This document shows, piece by piece, positions 45,101 through 57,734 of a stretch of 64,000 bases of DNA; position 1 is the first letter of the stretch; every line of letters starts with the position of its first letter. The stretch comes from Russula earlei. Lineage: Eukaryota > Basidiomycota > Agaricomycetes > Russulales > Russulaceae. The notes below the pieces were generated by a model. It was given only the letters and a program-made list of their open reading frames with translations. It ran no database searches and was not told where the DNA came from. The DNA lies in assembly GCA_025769875.1 (NCBI GenBank), contig JAGFNK010000106.1, positions 62,001 to 126,000 on the forward strand. The letters run 5' to 3'. Made by a program: the position numbers and the translations under genes.

Positions 45101-46702
45101 CTGGAGCCGAGGAGAGAAGGATGGCACGTGCAGTTTAGGCTCGGGTCGACTGGTGAGGAAAATGGAGAACGGAAGGTGATCGATGTGGGCCGAAAGCACT
45201 GACACGATGAATGAGGTCGCGTCATCATCTTTGCACTCATCGAGGGCATCTAACACGATGACGGCCGGTGATGGAAATGCTTGCCCCGTAATGATGGACT
45301 TTTGGATCGGTTCGATGATGAGCTTTTGCAATTGGTTTGATGGATCAGAATACCAAATGTCCTGATTTGCTCTGAACGCCTCTTGCATGAAACGTGCGAG
45401 TGGTCGGTGGAACGTCGTGCCCAGTTGGTGAGCAATTGAGCTGAATACAAGCTTCGGATTGTTTCGCTCGCTATCGTTACTTGAGAAGAAGAAACTCGCA
45501 GCAAGCCAATTGTTCCTGTCACAATGCTCGGAAACGCTCTGTGCGATGGTGGACTTGCCGGTACCAGCCACACCAGACAACCAGAAGATGCGACGTCTGT
45601 TTGGGTTGAGGTGAATAGAAAGCATGGAATACACCGGATCAGTATAGGTGCGTTGTTCTTGGATAGCCTCGGTCGAGTCGTTGATCCATTGATATACGGT
45701 TCCCAACAGACTCTCGCGTGTGCGTTCCAAACATGCGTGCCTCTTTCTCTCATCGAGACAATTGAAGCGTGCCCTGTGAGCTCGAGGAAAGTTGGACAGA
45801 TCATCGTGAACTAAAATCAATGATGAATAATTTTCAGTATGTTGAAATAGTTTTCTCGCCTCGGACATCATGGGATGTTTGCTGGGTGAGCTATAAGTCA
45901 AAGATATCTAATTGGTCACGATGAGATAAACGTACCATCCCCTCCCGAACCTCGCGACGAATTTCCTGAGTAATTCAGATGAACGAGGCACATCCAACAT
46001 TTCGGAGAATAACGCACAATGCCTTGGATTTGGATGTTCATGACCGCTACAACCTAGACTCGCGAGATATCAGAACTCATCAAGCCGTATGACCACTGGC
46101 AAGAAACGGAAAACTTGCAAGAAAGTCTTGGATGAGGCCCGTCAATCCTTGTATTTGGCTCTGGATGGAGGCGGCATCTTCTCTACTACGGAGAAACCGG
46201 GTTGCCTTTCCACGCGATGCGATCTTTTGCAGGTCATTTGTGATAGTTTCAAGAGAACTGGATTCGGAATAGTTGGAACAACTGCACCAATTTAAGAGCA
46301 AGCAGATAATTACTTGGAAAACTTTTGGACGAAATCGATGACGGATTCCGGGATATCTTGTTTACCTTTGAGTGGCCTGAAAACGGATTGTTCGAGGGTG
46401 TCCACACGGCGGATGAGCTGATCGATGTCGTCGATGTTGTTGATCGTGGTCTGGAGAATGGCGATGTCAGATCATTTATCGGTTATTGGAGTGGTTTAGA
46501 CTACCTGGACGATGTCAACGACTTGAAGTAGTCCACCCAGGGTTCCCTTGATGATTGTTCCTGCTGGAGGAGGAATCGCATCTGCGGTCTCTTTGAGGAC
46601 GGAGAGTGAGAGGATTAATCCGGCGACAGCTGTCGAGCACGCATTTTTTGCGCTATCTTTTGCAGCACGTTTATGAAAGGGAGAGGAAAGAGCTTTCGGC
46701 AT
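42129..46702 (-). CDS. NACHT-WD40 STAND protein with 12 near-identical WD repeats
   Basis: Start at MPKALSSPFHKRAAK (46702). The first exons encode a helical N-terminus with a hydrophobic stretch (LKETADAIPPPAGTIIKGTL) and LIRRVDTLEQSVFRP, then REDAASIQSQIQGLTGLIQD. After a 45-bp intron at ~45.91 kb comes the NACHT NTPase: Walker A FWLSGVAGTGKSTIAQSV, Walker B AVIVLDALDECKDDD and FLTSRPEPKL, followed by a winged-helix-like region (RLRRVLGCIVVLCDTLSAS..). A 48-bp intron at ~44.11 kb leads to IGIIDMLYDLERFTLEFFDP and then 12 WD repeats of 42 residues (GHK..AVAFSPDGTRIVSGS..VRIWDTSTGATVKTLE) plus a degenerate 13th. This is the architecture of fungal NLR-like receptors such as Podospora HET-E/HET-D. 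A role in recognising non-self and triggering cell death is inference. It is intact apart from a very short (about 32-nt) intron needed near 46.3 kb. Confidence 0.92.
42373..43884 (-). repeat. 12 tandem 126-bp WD-repeat units
   Basis: Twelve head-to-tail coding units of 126 bp differ at only a handful of codons, the mark of recent homogenisation. The nearly invariant core is AVAFSPDGTRIVSGS. Differences fall mainly at the residues after GHK, the residue after SGS, and the positions after the following Asp. All six frames are open here because the repeat contains no stop; the antisense frames are by-products. Confidence 0.95.
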
Positions 46703-47389
46703 AGTAGTAGGAGAGCGTTCAGTTCGGTGAATGCTGCTGTACGAAGCCCTGGTCAAGTCGGCGATAGCCGAGCCAGATAACAGAATGTAAGAGCGCTTAA
46801 ACCACGCGTTGGCCTCGTTCAGCCATTTCTTATAATCATGTAATAACGGTGTTCCTTTTACTAGGCATTGTGCTGCTCTGGCCTGATCATGAGGACAAGT
46901 GCTACGAGAGTATTACCCGGCCTTTCTCAGATCAGATAACCGAGTCATGGAACCTCATCGGATCAGGAAAAAAGTAAAGTATAAACATGACTAGGCGGCC
47001 TTGGTCTCATTATATGATCCACTGGCTATCAGCTGCGCTTCGCAATTGCGGAAACGGACGGACGGATTCACGTTCGCTCTGAACTAGCTATCAATAGGAG
47101 GACTATTACCACGCCTCCTTCATCTCATCGCATCGCAGAATCCACAAATGGGACACATCGAGTCCACTCCTTCGAGCTGACAGATCCCTCACGTCGTTCA
47201 GCATGCGATCACCAACACCGCCTGGGTGAGAGCAACGCACCAGCTTCGGAAACCCCGGCTCGCGCACGACGATGCTGACCAAGTTTTCGAGCTCCGGGCG
47301 CAGTCAGGTTATATAGCTCTGGCGTTCCCCGCAGCGATTCCAGACTCGGCTCCCGTGTATCCTCATTCTGCCCGTGCGGTGATAAATAA
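46703..47389. other. Interval without recognisable gene
   Basis: Upstream region of the NACHT-WD40 gene. I see no further open frame with a motif and no clear promoter element. Confidence 0.5.
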
Positions 47390-47745
47390 GCCCAGGAAAA
47401 GAAGGGACGACCACTCACGGATTCTTTGCCGTCATGGGGGGTTTTTATTGAGCACGATGGAAACCGACCCGACCGAGTGCTGTTGCCTGAACAGCTACAG
47501 TCTTACTCTCTGATGGGAACTGGCGACTTCCCAAGGATCGCGAAAGAGGAGATCGAGGACAAGAGCAAGGGAGACGTCATCTCGAAAGGGCTCGTCATCC
47601 TGCAAACCTGTTGGTTTGTGACACAATGTATCGCGCGAGGAGCCCAAGGCCTACCAATAACCGAACTAGAGCTCGTCACCGTTTCCTTCGCAACTTTGAA
47701 CCGTGTGATGTACGTCCTTTGGTGGGAGAAGCCTCTGAATAGTTA
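47390..47745 (+). pseudogene. PTHR35043-type membrane protein, inverted middle part
   Basis: On the plus strand: DRVLLPEQLQSYSLMGTGDF, PRIAKEEIEDKSKGDVISKG, LVILQTCWFVTQCIARGAQG and LPITELELVTVSFATLNRVM, then YVLWWEKPLN, closely matching the middle of the intact minus-strand copy. The frame ends in SYPP and a stop at 47755. The N-terminal part of apparently the same gene lies immediately to the right on the opposite strand, so this copy looks split by an inversion. Confidence 0.8.
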
Positions 47746-47764
47746 TCCCCCCTAGCTTGAAGGA

Positions 47765-48105
47765 CTTACCTTGGTGTTTCTTTGCTAGTTCAATAGCAGC
47801 TAGGCGCTGTCTCAACGCCCATGCGATGATCATTTCCGGTACAAAAAGGGCGGCGAGCATGAGTCCCAACCGCCGCAATGTGACCCTTGGCCATCTCTCT
47901 TCAGGACTCGGGATGTTTGGGTGAATTGAGACCCAAGTACACAGGAGTATGGTGACGGCGCAACTCCATATGATGTCCCAGACTCAGAGTGACCTGCAAC
48001 CGTGAGGGTCATCGCATGCGGGGGGTGAAATTGGTCGAGAGAGACGAGGGGCGGTGAGGTTTGGCCAACAGGGGATCCACGGGTGGTGGCGATAATGGCA
48101 AGGAC
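47765..48105 (-). pseudogene. PTHR35043-type membrane protein, N-terminal part
   Basis: The minus strand carries the leader DNA, the G-x-S-Y-G-V-A-P frame equivalent to SLWDIIWSCAVT, and MRRLGLMLAALFVPEMIIAW followed by ALRQRLAAIELAKKHQGK. The sequence then ends at the junction with the plus-strand middle part. A frameshift separates the leader from MRRLG. Together with 47390-47745 it forms one rearranged, non-functional copy. Confidence 0.75.
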
Positions 48106-48585
48106 AACAATAATGGCGGAGAAGGTGAGAAGGAGGATGGAAAACGTGAGGACAGGGTGGAGGGTGATGGGTGTGTCCTAGCTAAGCATGGGCGCCTGGT
48201 ACCTTTCCTTTTGCACTCTGGGCATCCCTTGACCCCTCAGTGATGTTCTGATTCTCCGTTGGATTGGACACCTCGATTTAAATTAATCCGAGTCGTTGTG
48301 TATAATTCGGCCGTGTAACCATGACACTCCGTCTGTCCTCAGAGGGCTTGCATTGCGGACGCCGTCACCTCTCACGTTTCCTTCCTTCCCTCTCGCTCAA
48401 ATTATGCTGTCCGTACTTTATGACCTCTCTCAATGAGTAGATTATTGCATACACTCACGCGCCCCAACTTGATTCCGTGGCCTCATGCACCCACCTACTC
48501 GCACTCTCAAGGCTCGTCACGAACCGTCTTACTCGTCGAGTGTCACCATCTCTAGGAGCGTAAACAACGATTTTCTTCCGCTTAT
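48106..48585. other. Interval without recognisable gene
   Basis: No motif-bearing frame. The right-hand end merges into the Rossmann-gene fragment. Confidence 0.5.
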
Positions 48586-48589
48586 GGAT

Positions 48590-48690
48590 CTGAAACATCT
48601 GTTCCAGCGTCAGGGCTGACGCAATCACTCTTCTCGTCGATGTAAGGGCTCGATTAGTCTATCAGGAGATTGAGACAGATAGGCTTGGTC
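48590..48690 (+). pseudogene. NAD(P)-binding Rossmann gene, 3' fragment
   Basis: TCTGTTCCAG followed by CGTCAGGGCTGACGC and ACTCTTCTCGTCGATGTAAG, then GGCTCGATTAGT, parallels the last exon of the broken gene at 40109-40255 and the third copy at ~61250-61330 (coding for R-A-D-A..L-L-V-D..G-L-D-x-F). The downstream flank also matches that of the third copy (GCAACACATTCACGGTAAG against ATACATTCACGGTAAG). It converges on the intact membrane gene 60-160 bp away. Confidence 0.55.
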
Positions 48691-48751
48691 CATGAGGAGC
48701 AAGGTGCAACACATTCACGGTAAGCATGATGTCACGATAAAAGTGAGTGGA

Positions 48752-50137
48752 TCATACGTGCGGGATGAATGAAGTCCAGTGTACAGTACGGAAGGCTGCA
48801 GGAGGGAGCGATCTAAGACACAGGAAAGGGAGCACAAGCAACGTCAATCGACCAAGGATATAAAGGGATAGCAGCAGAAATGCAATCGTGGTTGCAACGG
48901 AATCACTGATGTTGCATGGGATGGACGCAAATACGAGTAGCAGAAACAGAATTGGGACAACGGCGATAGAGACTGAAGCGACACGCCAGAGAGTGCGCTC
49001 AATGCCCAACGGAAAAGCGAACGACCAACCCACGCAGTGAATCGCACCAAAGGCCAATGTGACCGCAGTCACAATAGACACTGCGAAATGCATCCTCCCA
49101 ACAACCCACCCGTGGGGATAGAACGTCTGTACTCTCTTCAAGTTAGTGCAGCTTTGATCATCTTCGCCCAAAAATATCGAGAAAGGTTTGTTGGCTGGCC
49201 AGAGGAGGACACGGATTAGCCATGGATTGTCACCTGTCACGGTTGTCGATGGTCCACGAGCAATCGCAGCGGGAAGATCAGAAATTGCATCTCTGAGTGC
49301 ACCCCAAAACCCAACCGAACTTGTAGCATCAACGTGCCCATCGTTGGTAGGGCGTTGAGCATTTCGTTTCTTGTACACTCGCGCCCCACGTCCCACATTC
49401 AAGGGTTTGTTCCACCATAACAGATACATCACGAGATTGAGAGTTGCAAAGGCAACCGTGACGAGCTCTATTTCGGTGATCGGTAGGCCTTGGGCTCCTC
49501 GGGCGATGCATTGCGTTACAAACCAGCCGGTTTGCAGAATGACGAGCCCTTTCGAAATAACGCTTCCCTTGCTCATGTCCTCGATCACCTCTTTTGCGAT
49601 CTTTGGGAAATCACCATTGCCCGTCAGAGAATAGGATCCTAGCTGTTCGGGCAACAGCACTCGGATAGGTCGGTTTCCTTCATACTCCATGAATCCTCCC
49701 ATGATCGCGAAGAATCCGTGAGTGAGCGTCCATCCCTTTCCTATGTCAAATTATGGTCACTAGTTATGTCCCTCAGGTTTTTTGGGCCCACCTTTGTGTT
49801 TCTTTGCTAGTTCAGTGGCGGCCAGTCGTTGTCTCAGGGCCCATGCGATCATTACTTCTGGCACGAAGAGCGCAGCAAGCATGAGTCCGACACGTCGCAT
49901 TGTGACTCGTGGCCACCTCTCCTCAGGACTTGGGATGTTCGGGTGTACGGAGACCCATGTACACAGTGATATGGTGGCGGCGCAACTCCATATGATGTCC
50001 CAGAGCGACCTGCATCCGTGAGGGTCATCGCAGGACGGGGCCCTGGCATGAAATCGGTCGATTGAGATGGTTTGTGGTGGGGTTTGGTTGACAGGGGATG
50101 CACGTGAGGCAGCTAGCATGTCGAGAATGAGGATCAT
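48752..50137 (-). CDS. PTHR35043-type multipass membrane protein
   Basis: Exons 49792-50137 and 48752-49740, joined by a 51-bp GTGGGC..ATAG intron, give an intact 444-residue frame. The start MILILDMLAASRA is a short hydrophobic leader. Predicted membrane segments: SLWDIIWSCAATISLCTWVS, GLMLAALFVPEVMIAWAL, LVTVAFATLNLVMYLLWW, FAVSIVTAVTLAFGAIHCVG, RVASVSIAVVPILFLLLVFA and TTIAFLLLSLYILGRLTLLV. Conserved family landmarks are HPNIPSP, THGFFAIMGGFM, ITEIELVTVAFATLN and WWNKPLN. The family is abundant in Agaricomycetes and has no known biochemical function; the PANTHER label is from memory. It lies between the two NACHT-WD40 genes on the same strand. Confidence 0.88.
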
Positions 50138-50379
50138 CCTAGTAGAAGGGCTGTGAACGCGAGGAAAAGGAGACGTTAGCGTTCAGCCCATTTTTATTTT
50201 CTTTGCCTCGTGACGAGCATGCTGACATCAAGTGCGCTTGGCACCTCTCTCGGGAGCTGGATTTCCGATTCAATGCTCTTTCGTGGCGTGCGAACGGACA
50301 AACTGGACCAAAGACTGAGATCAGTACTACACATTCCATTTAAAAGCTGATAGTGTACATTGACCTTGATGAATCATGC

Positions 50380-53300
50380 CTATGCCCTGCACTGCTCCCA
50401 CTGAGTACCATGAACAAGACTCCTCAAGTCAAGAATCGTCTCTGATGCACCAAGAATTCCCACTGTCTGCGGCGTCCACAATCCTGCTCGATAGATAGAC
50501 GGGATCCAACATATGGGCACATCCGTCCACCCATGGAGCCATCCATCGCTTCTCAGAGTGAAATTCGCGAGGACACCTCCTTCGTCGACAAGACAACTTT
50601 CGAACGTGTGCACCTTCCGAATGAAATCATCCGGCCACACAGCGCGGCCTGCCATATTGGCGCGCCAAACAATTACACTCTTATCCGCACCGCTGCAAGC
50701 GACGAGCCTGCCGTCATGCGATACTGCGACTGAAAAGATCCGATTAGATGTGTCGAAAGGCATCGTGCATGCCTCGCCATTGTCCGAGTGGAATATTCTC
50801 AGGCTGCCGTCGTCCGAGGCAGAGATGATCCTTTTCCCGTCGGGGGTAAGCGCAATTGCGTTGACCGGCCCCGTATGACCATGAAGGATGGAAGAGAGGC
50901 CATGACCGGTGTGCAACTCCCAGACCCGAATCGTCTTGTCTTCTGAACTGGAAAATATCTTCTTTCCAAAGACGCAGATCGAAAGGATCGCTCCGCCGTG
51001 GGCGCTGAACTGTCGTTTACTCGTCTCGCCGACCCTTCCATTCAAGACGTCCAAAACGGCAATTTCGGCGGTGGCAGAACCAGACACGATCAGCTTTCCT
51101 CCATCTGCGTATGCCACTGCGTTAACTGCACCCGTGTGGCCGTGGTATGCGGGCGGGTTCAGGTCGAACACGTTGTCGAGCATAGGGAGCGTATCCCAGG
51201 TACGAACAGTCTTGTCTTTACTCCCTACAGTGACGCATTGAGATCCAACAAGACATTTACAGACATGCGTTACCTGAGACTAGGAATTTTCCGTCAGGCG
51301 AAAACCCAATTGACAAGACTGCTTCGGTATGACCCTGGATAGGCTCCAGCAGGCGCTCGCCACTCTCTGCGTCCCAGACGCAGATCACACCGTCCATGGA
51401 GCATGTCGCAATCCTCTTCCCGTCTGGCGAGTATGTTACACAGCGGATCCAGTCCTTGTGTGCGTTTTTAGAGAATTTCTCTGTCCCTGCGACCGCATCC
51501 ATCACGATCAGTCGACCTTCATCACCACCGGACGCTATGCTATCGTCCAAGGGAGAGAAGGCAATGGCGTGGACCTGGACAGAGGTGAGCGCATCACCCA
51601 AGCCGGGGAATGCGAACTGACCCAATCCTCGTGACCTTCTGAAAATCGCTGAGTCTGCACAAAGCTCTTTATTCTGAGTTCCCAAACTCGAACCGTTCCG
51701 TCAAGGCTACCTGAGAAGGAAGGTCTATAACATTCGCAGACAGGGCCCAAGAGAAGCCACTGACAAGAAACGATTTGTTGTTCCTTACTATGCTGATGCG
51801 AGCGGAATGAGAGTGCTGTCACTTCGTTTGTATGACCTGTGAGAGGCACACATAGGAGAATGCTTGTCTCGACTTCGAAAACACGGATGATGTTGTCTGA
51901 TGCCCCCGAGATGATTTTTTCCGAGTCTGGGGACCAACTAAGCACGTTCACCTCTCCTCCATGTTCCGTCAAACGGCGTGACACGTTCTGCCCGCCCGTC
52001 GCGACATCACAAATGGCGACAGTGTAATCATTGCTAGCAGTTGCGAGGTACAGACCATTGGGAGAATATGAAACCGCATTTATCTGGAAGATCGATCAAT
52101 AGCAGAAGAAAGACGCCTGTAAATGCACCCACAGATCCTGCATGGTATGTGAGAGGCTCATGAACTTTTTCCCCGCTTTCAACGGACCATATAATTGCCG
52201 TGGTGTCATAGGACCCTGGAGAAAGTGAGAAGGAAGCACTTGTGCCCGACAAAGACTTACCACTTGCAATCTGCTTCCCGTCGGGGCTGTTCTGGCGTCA
52301 GATTTCACCCTCTCAGCTCCAAATGTGGAACAATGCACCTGAAACATACACCTCTCACACTGTCGGAATGACCTTCCATAGGGCCACATATACTTCGTCC
52401 CGTCTCAGCGGACCATATCCAAATCTTGTGATCGTCACTCCCGGATACGACCATCTTACTGTCCACCGAGAAATTGAGGGCACAGATGTCGTCCTCATGT
52501 CCTTCAAGTGGACCCCACATCATAATTCCGTTTTCGACTTGCCAGATTATCACCGTTCGATTCGCGGCAGTGGCCAAGAAACGGCCGTTGGGAGATATGG
52601 AAACAGATCGGACGTTCGCCAAGTTCTCGGAATTATCTTCCAGATGTACATTCTCCACGCGTCCTGTATGAACACTCCATCCAGTGATAACTGAGCCATC
52701 ACTTGCAAGGATTGTACCGTCGTGTTTGAGAGCGGTGGCTGCACGGAACCTACCCGTGCCTCATGGAGAGTTCTTCCAAATGGGGAGTGCATCCAAGTCA
52801 AAGAACCTTATTGAGCAATCTTCACCACCTAGCCGAAATCGTTAAGGCACACACGTCTGGCCTTGAGTGGAATGGAGCCCACCTGTGACAAGCTGCTTCA
52901 TGTCAGGAGAGAACCTGATGGAGTTCACACTGGACGTGTGGCCATATAGAGGATCACAGATCTTCTGTGCTGTCTTGACATTCCACAGACGAACGGTGCA
53001 ATCATCGGAACCAGAGGCAAGTACTCGTCCATCCTTTGAAAATGCCAGGGATCTAACCTACTATGGAATACCATACCTCAGTATGTCGCAAGAGGAATTT
53101 TGACGCACTCACTCCGCTGTGACCCCTGATCGCTTGGTTGATCATAGTCCGTGATTCCATGTTGTAGAGTACAATCGAGCAGTCGTCACTACCTGCAGCC
53201 AGAATCCTGTAGTCTGGAGAAATAGAGAGGGCGAGAATATAGCCTGTTTGCCCCGTCGACCATGCATCACCCGATGCCTCTCCCGTGGACGCGTCGTATA

Positions 53301-56300
53301 TCCTCACGGTCCTATTCCTCTCACTTAGCACAGGGAAACAATTTCACAAGTGTACCTTGCCTATCATCAGAACCTGAAATGAAGAACTCTGTCGTGTAGA
53401 GGACCGTGCGGATCCAGTCGTCGTGAAAGGCCATATCATATATGACTTGTCCGGTCTCGATGACCACCACCTTGACACTTCTGTCATCCGAGCAAGTCAC
53501 AATTCTATACATACGTCGGCAACGTGAGATTGGACGCGTTACCCGCAAAGTGGCCGAGGCTCACCGTTGTCCATCTGGGGACCAAGCAATGGATCGGATC
53601 CAGTCTGAATGGAGTTCGAACGGCCCAAAGATAAGTGAACCATTCTCAGCGTTGAAGATCCTCAGGCACCTATCATCACATCCTTCCGCTCGGTTTCAGC
53701 ACAGGCCGGAATGCAGACATGCGAAGAGGCGCATCAGTCGCAATCCTTTTCCCGTTCGGACCATATGCGATCGTACGGATGGTCGACGAACTGTGGCCAG
53801 AAAGGGAGAACAGGGTTTCTCCCATAGCCATGGAGAAGACCATTGCGATGCCAGAGCTCATCGCCGCCGCCACTCTCTTGCCATCGGGGTGAATAGAGAT
53901 ACTGCTGACGTACCCGTTGGTTGGGATCGAAAATTGCAAGGGTGGCCACTTGGTCCCCTCTTCCCGTAATACTTTGATCGTCCGGGGAAATTGATCACGG
54001 TACCGTTTTGAAACTAGAGACGAAGAAGGGGCAAATGGCAACGCGGACAGATAGATGTGGGGAGCGCTCTCTGAAATGACATCCGCGAAGGTAACAGAGA
54101 ACCGACTCGCATCGGCGGCTAGTAAGGATAGATCTTTATCCGTGGCCTGGTGACAAAACGTGTGAGTTTTGGTCGTCGCGGAAGATACGGTGGCTCGCAT
54201 ACCTCAAGCCATTCTGCCGCCACAAGGAGCGACTTGGATGCTAGGTTGGATTGTGACAACAGGCTCAGCACCTCGAGCCAATACAATAATTGGAAGTTGA
54301 GGAAGTTCTTCAGTAGGCTGACAAGTTCCGTGTCACGTTTCTCCATTGCGCCAATGTCACGGAGGTGATCCGCCCAAAACTGACAAGAATAAGCTAGGTG
54401 GGAAGGGATATGTTCTTCGATTTTGTTTTCAACCTGATAATTCATCTGGTACGACGATTTGAGTCCGCAGGTATTGAACTCCAGTCCTTGCTGCATGATC
54501 TTGAGAGATGAAATTGTCATCTCCCTGTGCACTTTGCCGGGGTCGATGAGGAAGTTATACAATGTACATCGTTTAAGGCTGATCAGATAGTCGTGATATG
54601 CCTTGTGTCGGAACTTGATTGCACCGCTTTCACCGTCGATTGAAACGATCGGCAACAATTGGTGGCAGATGTCGTACAGTGACTCTTCGGCGAAAGATGG
54701 TAGTCGATTTTGGCTTTGAACGAAGTGTTCGAGATCGGCCATTGTCAACGGTTGTTTGCTTAGAGCAATTGTCGCCAAAGCCGCCAGTAAGGTGTCAGAG
54801 GGATCACTCTTGAATTCAGTTTGGAAAATCTCCTCGAGATATGGGTCGAAATCATCGAGTGCAATCGTCGTCCCGCGTTCAACGATGGTCGTTAGTTGCC
54901 TGTCCCTATCTCGCTGGGCCATTTGGATATCGTCAACGACAAGAGCAGCCCATTTGAAAAATCCCTTCGCATGTTCGACCAGTTTTGAAATTGCATCGTC
55001 ACGAGGCCAATCCTTCGGAATCGAGTTGTCATGCCTCTTCATCTCTGCGAAGCGGTGATCGAAGTAAGTGTGTATATCAACGTCAGTGTTGTAGTCGGCG
55101 TCGGCTCCCGTCAAAAGTTCTATGCGTTTGATGTCTTTGTTTTCAAAAACCTTCACTATGTCATGTTGGTGACGACTAGTGATAATGAGCTTGCAGTGGC
55201 GCGGTAAGGACAACCAGAGCGGAAGGGTATCCAAGACTCTCCGCCAATCTGAGAAATCGCGTCCACAATGCTCAAGGCCGTCAATTAAAAGAATTGGGCC
55301 ACGTTTGGACAATAGGACATCTAAGGTTTGGAGAGGGCCAGCGACGAGCTTCTCAAAAATTAGAGTGACATCACTCAAATCAAGACTTTCTTCTGTCCTC
55401 AATGCCTTGTAGACCTCACGTTCAATAGCAGGATGGAACTCCGCCATCTTGAAAGCCATGGTACGCCAGAGCTGCTGCGGCGAATGTTGACTCGGCCTAA
55501 AGAAAAATTCCCCCGCCGAACGTTGCTGCTTTTCTAGTTCCGCAATCAGGCTCCAAGCTATTGATGTCTTTCCAGACCCAGGAGCACCACTGAGCCACAA
55601 AACATTTGGCTCGTTAGTGTCATTGAACCAGTCAATGATATCAGACAACAAGTCTCTTCTGGTCGAGGCCAGACAACAACGATCCAGCAGAGACGTCGGG
55701 ACGAAATATGGGTCAAGCAAAGACGCGAGCTGCCCCCTGTCGTCCGCTTCTACAAATGACGCGGTTGGTATAATGCTGAGGTCGTGATTATTGACAAGGA
55801 CTCACGTATAATAGTGCGTGGGACCGGTTCTTCTACAATCCTGACTTTGCTTCCGATCGCAATAGAAAGAAGAGCTTGAGGGACCGGTGGCCTGTGGTAT
55901 GGCTGGGACCATCGACTGCCCTCTTTTCCGGAAATGAAATTTCTCTCCAGAATCGTCAACTGTCGGCCAAAACTCTCGAGAATATTTCTTCTATTATCAG
56001 AATTGCGGAGTTCTTTTGCATTCAAACAGTCTTGACAACTAGGGATGAAATAAGCCCGTTACTCACCTTCAAACTCGAGTTTGGAACAATCCTCTGCAAA
56101 CAAAGCAGCATTTCCAACCAAGCACAGGAGGGATGTGAGCATCTGGGTTTGAGACGACAGACGTTCAGAGGACATGTAAAATTTCAGGTCGACGAGCAGG
56201 CCATGAATTTGCTCGCCTAGGTTCTGGAGATCCGCTTCCAACTTATCTGTGGGCATAACCTCCCCGACGGAACATAAGCCTCCTCTGGAATACCTGTGGG

Positions 56301-57201
56301 TAAGGAGCTCACATCGCAAGCAGTCTTGAGAGCATCGATTGTTTTACTGGCCGTTTCATAAAGCTGACGGTGATACATGTCACTGAAAGGCCTCGTTGAA
56401 TTCACAAACAACGTACTGGAGACATAGGCGAGATCAGTTCCATAAGATCATGTAAGGAATCCAAGGAGCGTTTGAACGAATTCGATGCCTTGGGAAGGTT
56501 AACAGATAAATTGTCGACCTCGAGGGTTGCACCGCCTTCACGTCCACTTGGAATTTTGTCCTTCAACTTTGCGTGGAATAATTCAGGCAGTCCCTTGACT
56601 ACTATGCGTATTCACATACTTTGGCATCTTTCTGCAGCATGACAGTAAGGACGACATCGTATCCAGCACAGGCGCGCTCGAATTCTGTGAAGTGCAGTTG
56701 TTTAATGAACTCAGGCGATAACGAGAAAGCGCTCACCATGCTTGTCCCCAGGTCTGGATGAGCAGAAAAGGATCACGGCTTCACCATGGATAGTGACAGC
56801 CTCCGCTTTCTTTCGCCTGACGGCCACGCGAGCTTCGTACGGTTGGATGATTATAATAGATTTTGGTGTGATAAAGCTATAACGGCTCGCGACGCGGTAG
56901 GGGAAAGACGACAGATGAGACTCACACAGCGGGTTTGACTTCCCAAGTGAGTGTAGACTGTGATTGACGGCGCTGAAAGGAGGCAGATCTGGGATTGTCG
57001 TCCACAAGAAGGTCTATCACACGAGAAGGCTTGTAAGAGCCGTGAGGATCTGACTTGATCGTGATGTCTATCCGTTCAATGAATCCTGTGATGTTTGTAC
57101 AAACGGACAGGAAGGCATCTACCTGTGAACTTGTACGTCCTAGAGGATGGGTCCATAGTGGCCGATCTCTCTGGCGGACGACGGCTCGAATTGGAAGCCA
57201 T
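50380..57201 (-). CDS. C2-like/NACHT/WD40 STAND protein, many exons
   Basis: The start MASNSSRRPPERSATM lies at 57201. The first exons encode YKFTG, then FIERIDITIKSDPHGSYKPS and RVIDLLVDDNP, and later VSIIIIQPYEARVAVRR, a beta-rich segment that looks like a C2-type domain. A helical region follows (SFKRSLDSLHDLMELISPMS, YETASKTIDALKTACDVSSL, LNAKELRNSDNRRNILESFG). NACHT: Walker A VLWLSGAPGSGKTSIAWSLI, Walker B-like GPILLIDGLEHCGRD and IITSRHQHDI, exon at 54.2-55.8 kb. After an intron at ~54.2 kb (..EWLE|ATDKDLS..) come SALPFAPSSSLVSKRY and a long series of diverged WD repeats, interrupted by many short introns, ending at 50380 (GHTGAVNAVAYADGGKLIVS and GHTGPVNAIALTPDGKRIIS among the last). 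Unlike the other NACHT gene, the repeats are not homogenised. Role as an intracellular sensor is inferred. Not every exon join was checked. Confidence 0.85.
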
Positions 57202-57734
57202 CTTGCTTTGACTAGAAAGTACGAGCCGCAGCTAGCCGGGTTGCTTCAACGAGCTGGGTAGGGGATGGCTGTTGATGAGCGGAGAGCAATATGGAAAGAG
57301 GGACGAGTTGGCTTCCGCGAAGGGTTGCATGTATGCGCACTGATACCGCGTGCCCAATCGGGATAAGAACAAAGGCCGAGAATGGTGATTTGGAATCGTT
57401 GGACGCGCGTACAGTAGTCCTGCTTCGAAGTTTCTCAATGACTCTCCCCCATTCTCGCCACGACGAATCTCTCGAATGTACTACTAGCTCCTTCTCTTTC
57501 TACCAGGTATACCAAGGCGTCAGTAGGAGGTCAAGTCGGATCTCCTGTCTAGTTACCAACCATCGACTCCATTCCCCTCTCATACCGCGTGACTACTGCT
57601 TCCTCTTCCATTCTTCACTCACTTTGTCATCTGGCGGTGACACCCACGCTGTCATGATCAGCGCTGGGCTGGAGGTATTTTGCGTCCAAACCAGAAAGGG
57701 TTTCAACCCCCACAGTCAGTCCTCCCACCTCATC
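57202..57734. promoter_or_regulatory. Shared divergent promoter region
   Basis: 533 bp separate the starts of the NACHT-WD40 gene (minus, 57201) and the DUF6535 gene (plus, 57735). The right half is rich in CT blocks on the plus strand (CCTCTTCCATTCTTCACTC and others). No other gene is supportable, so the two genes very likely share this control region. Confidence 0.55.
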
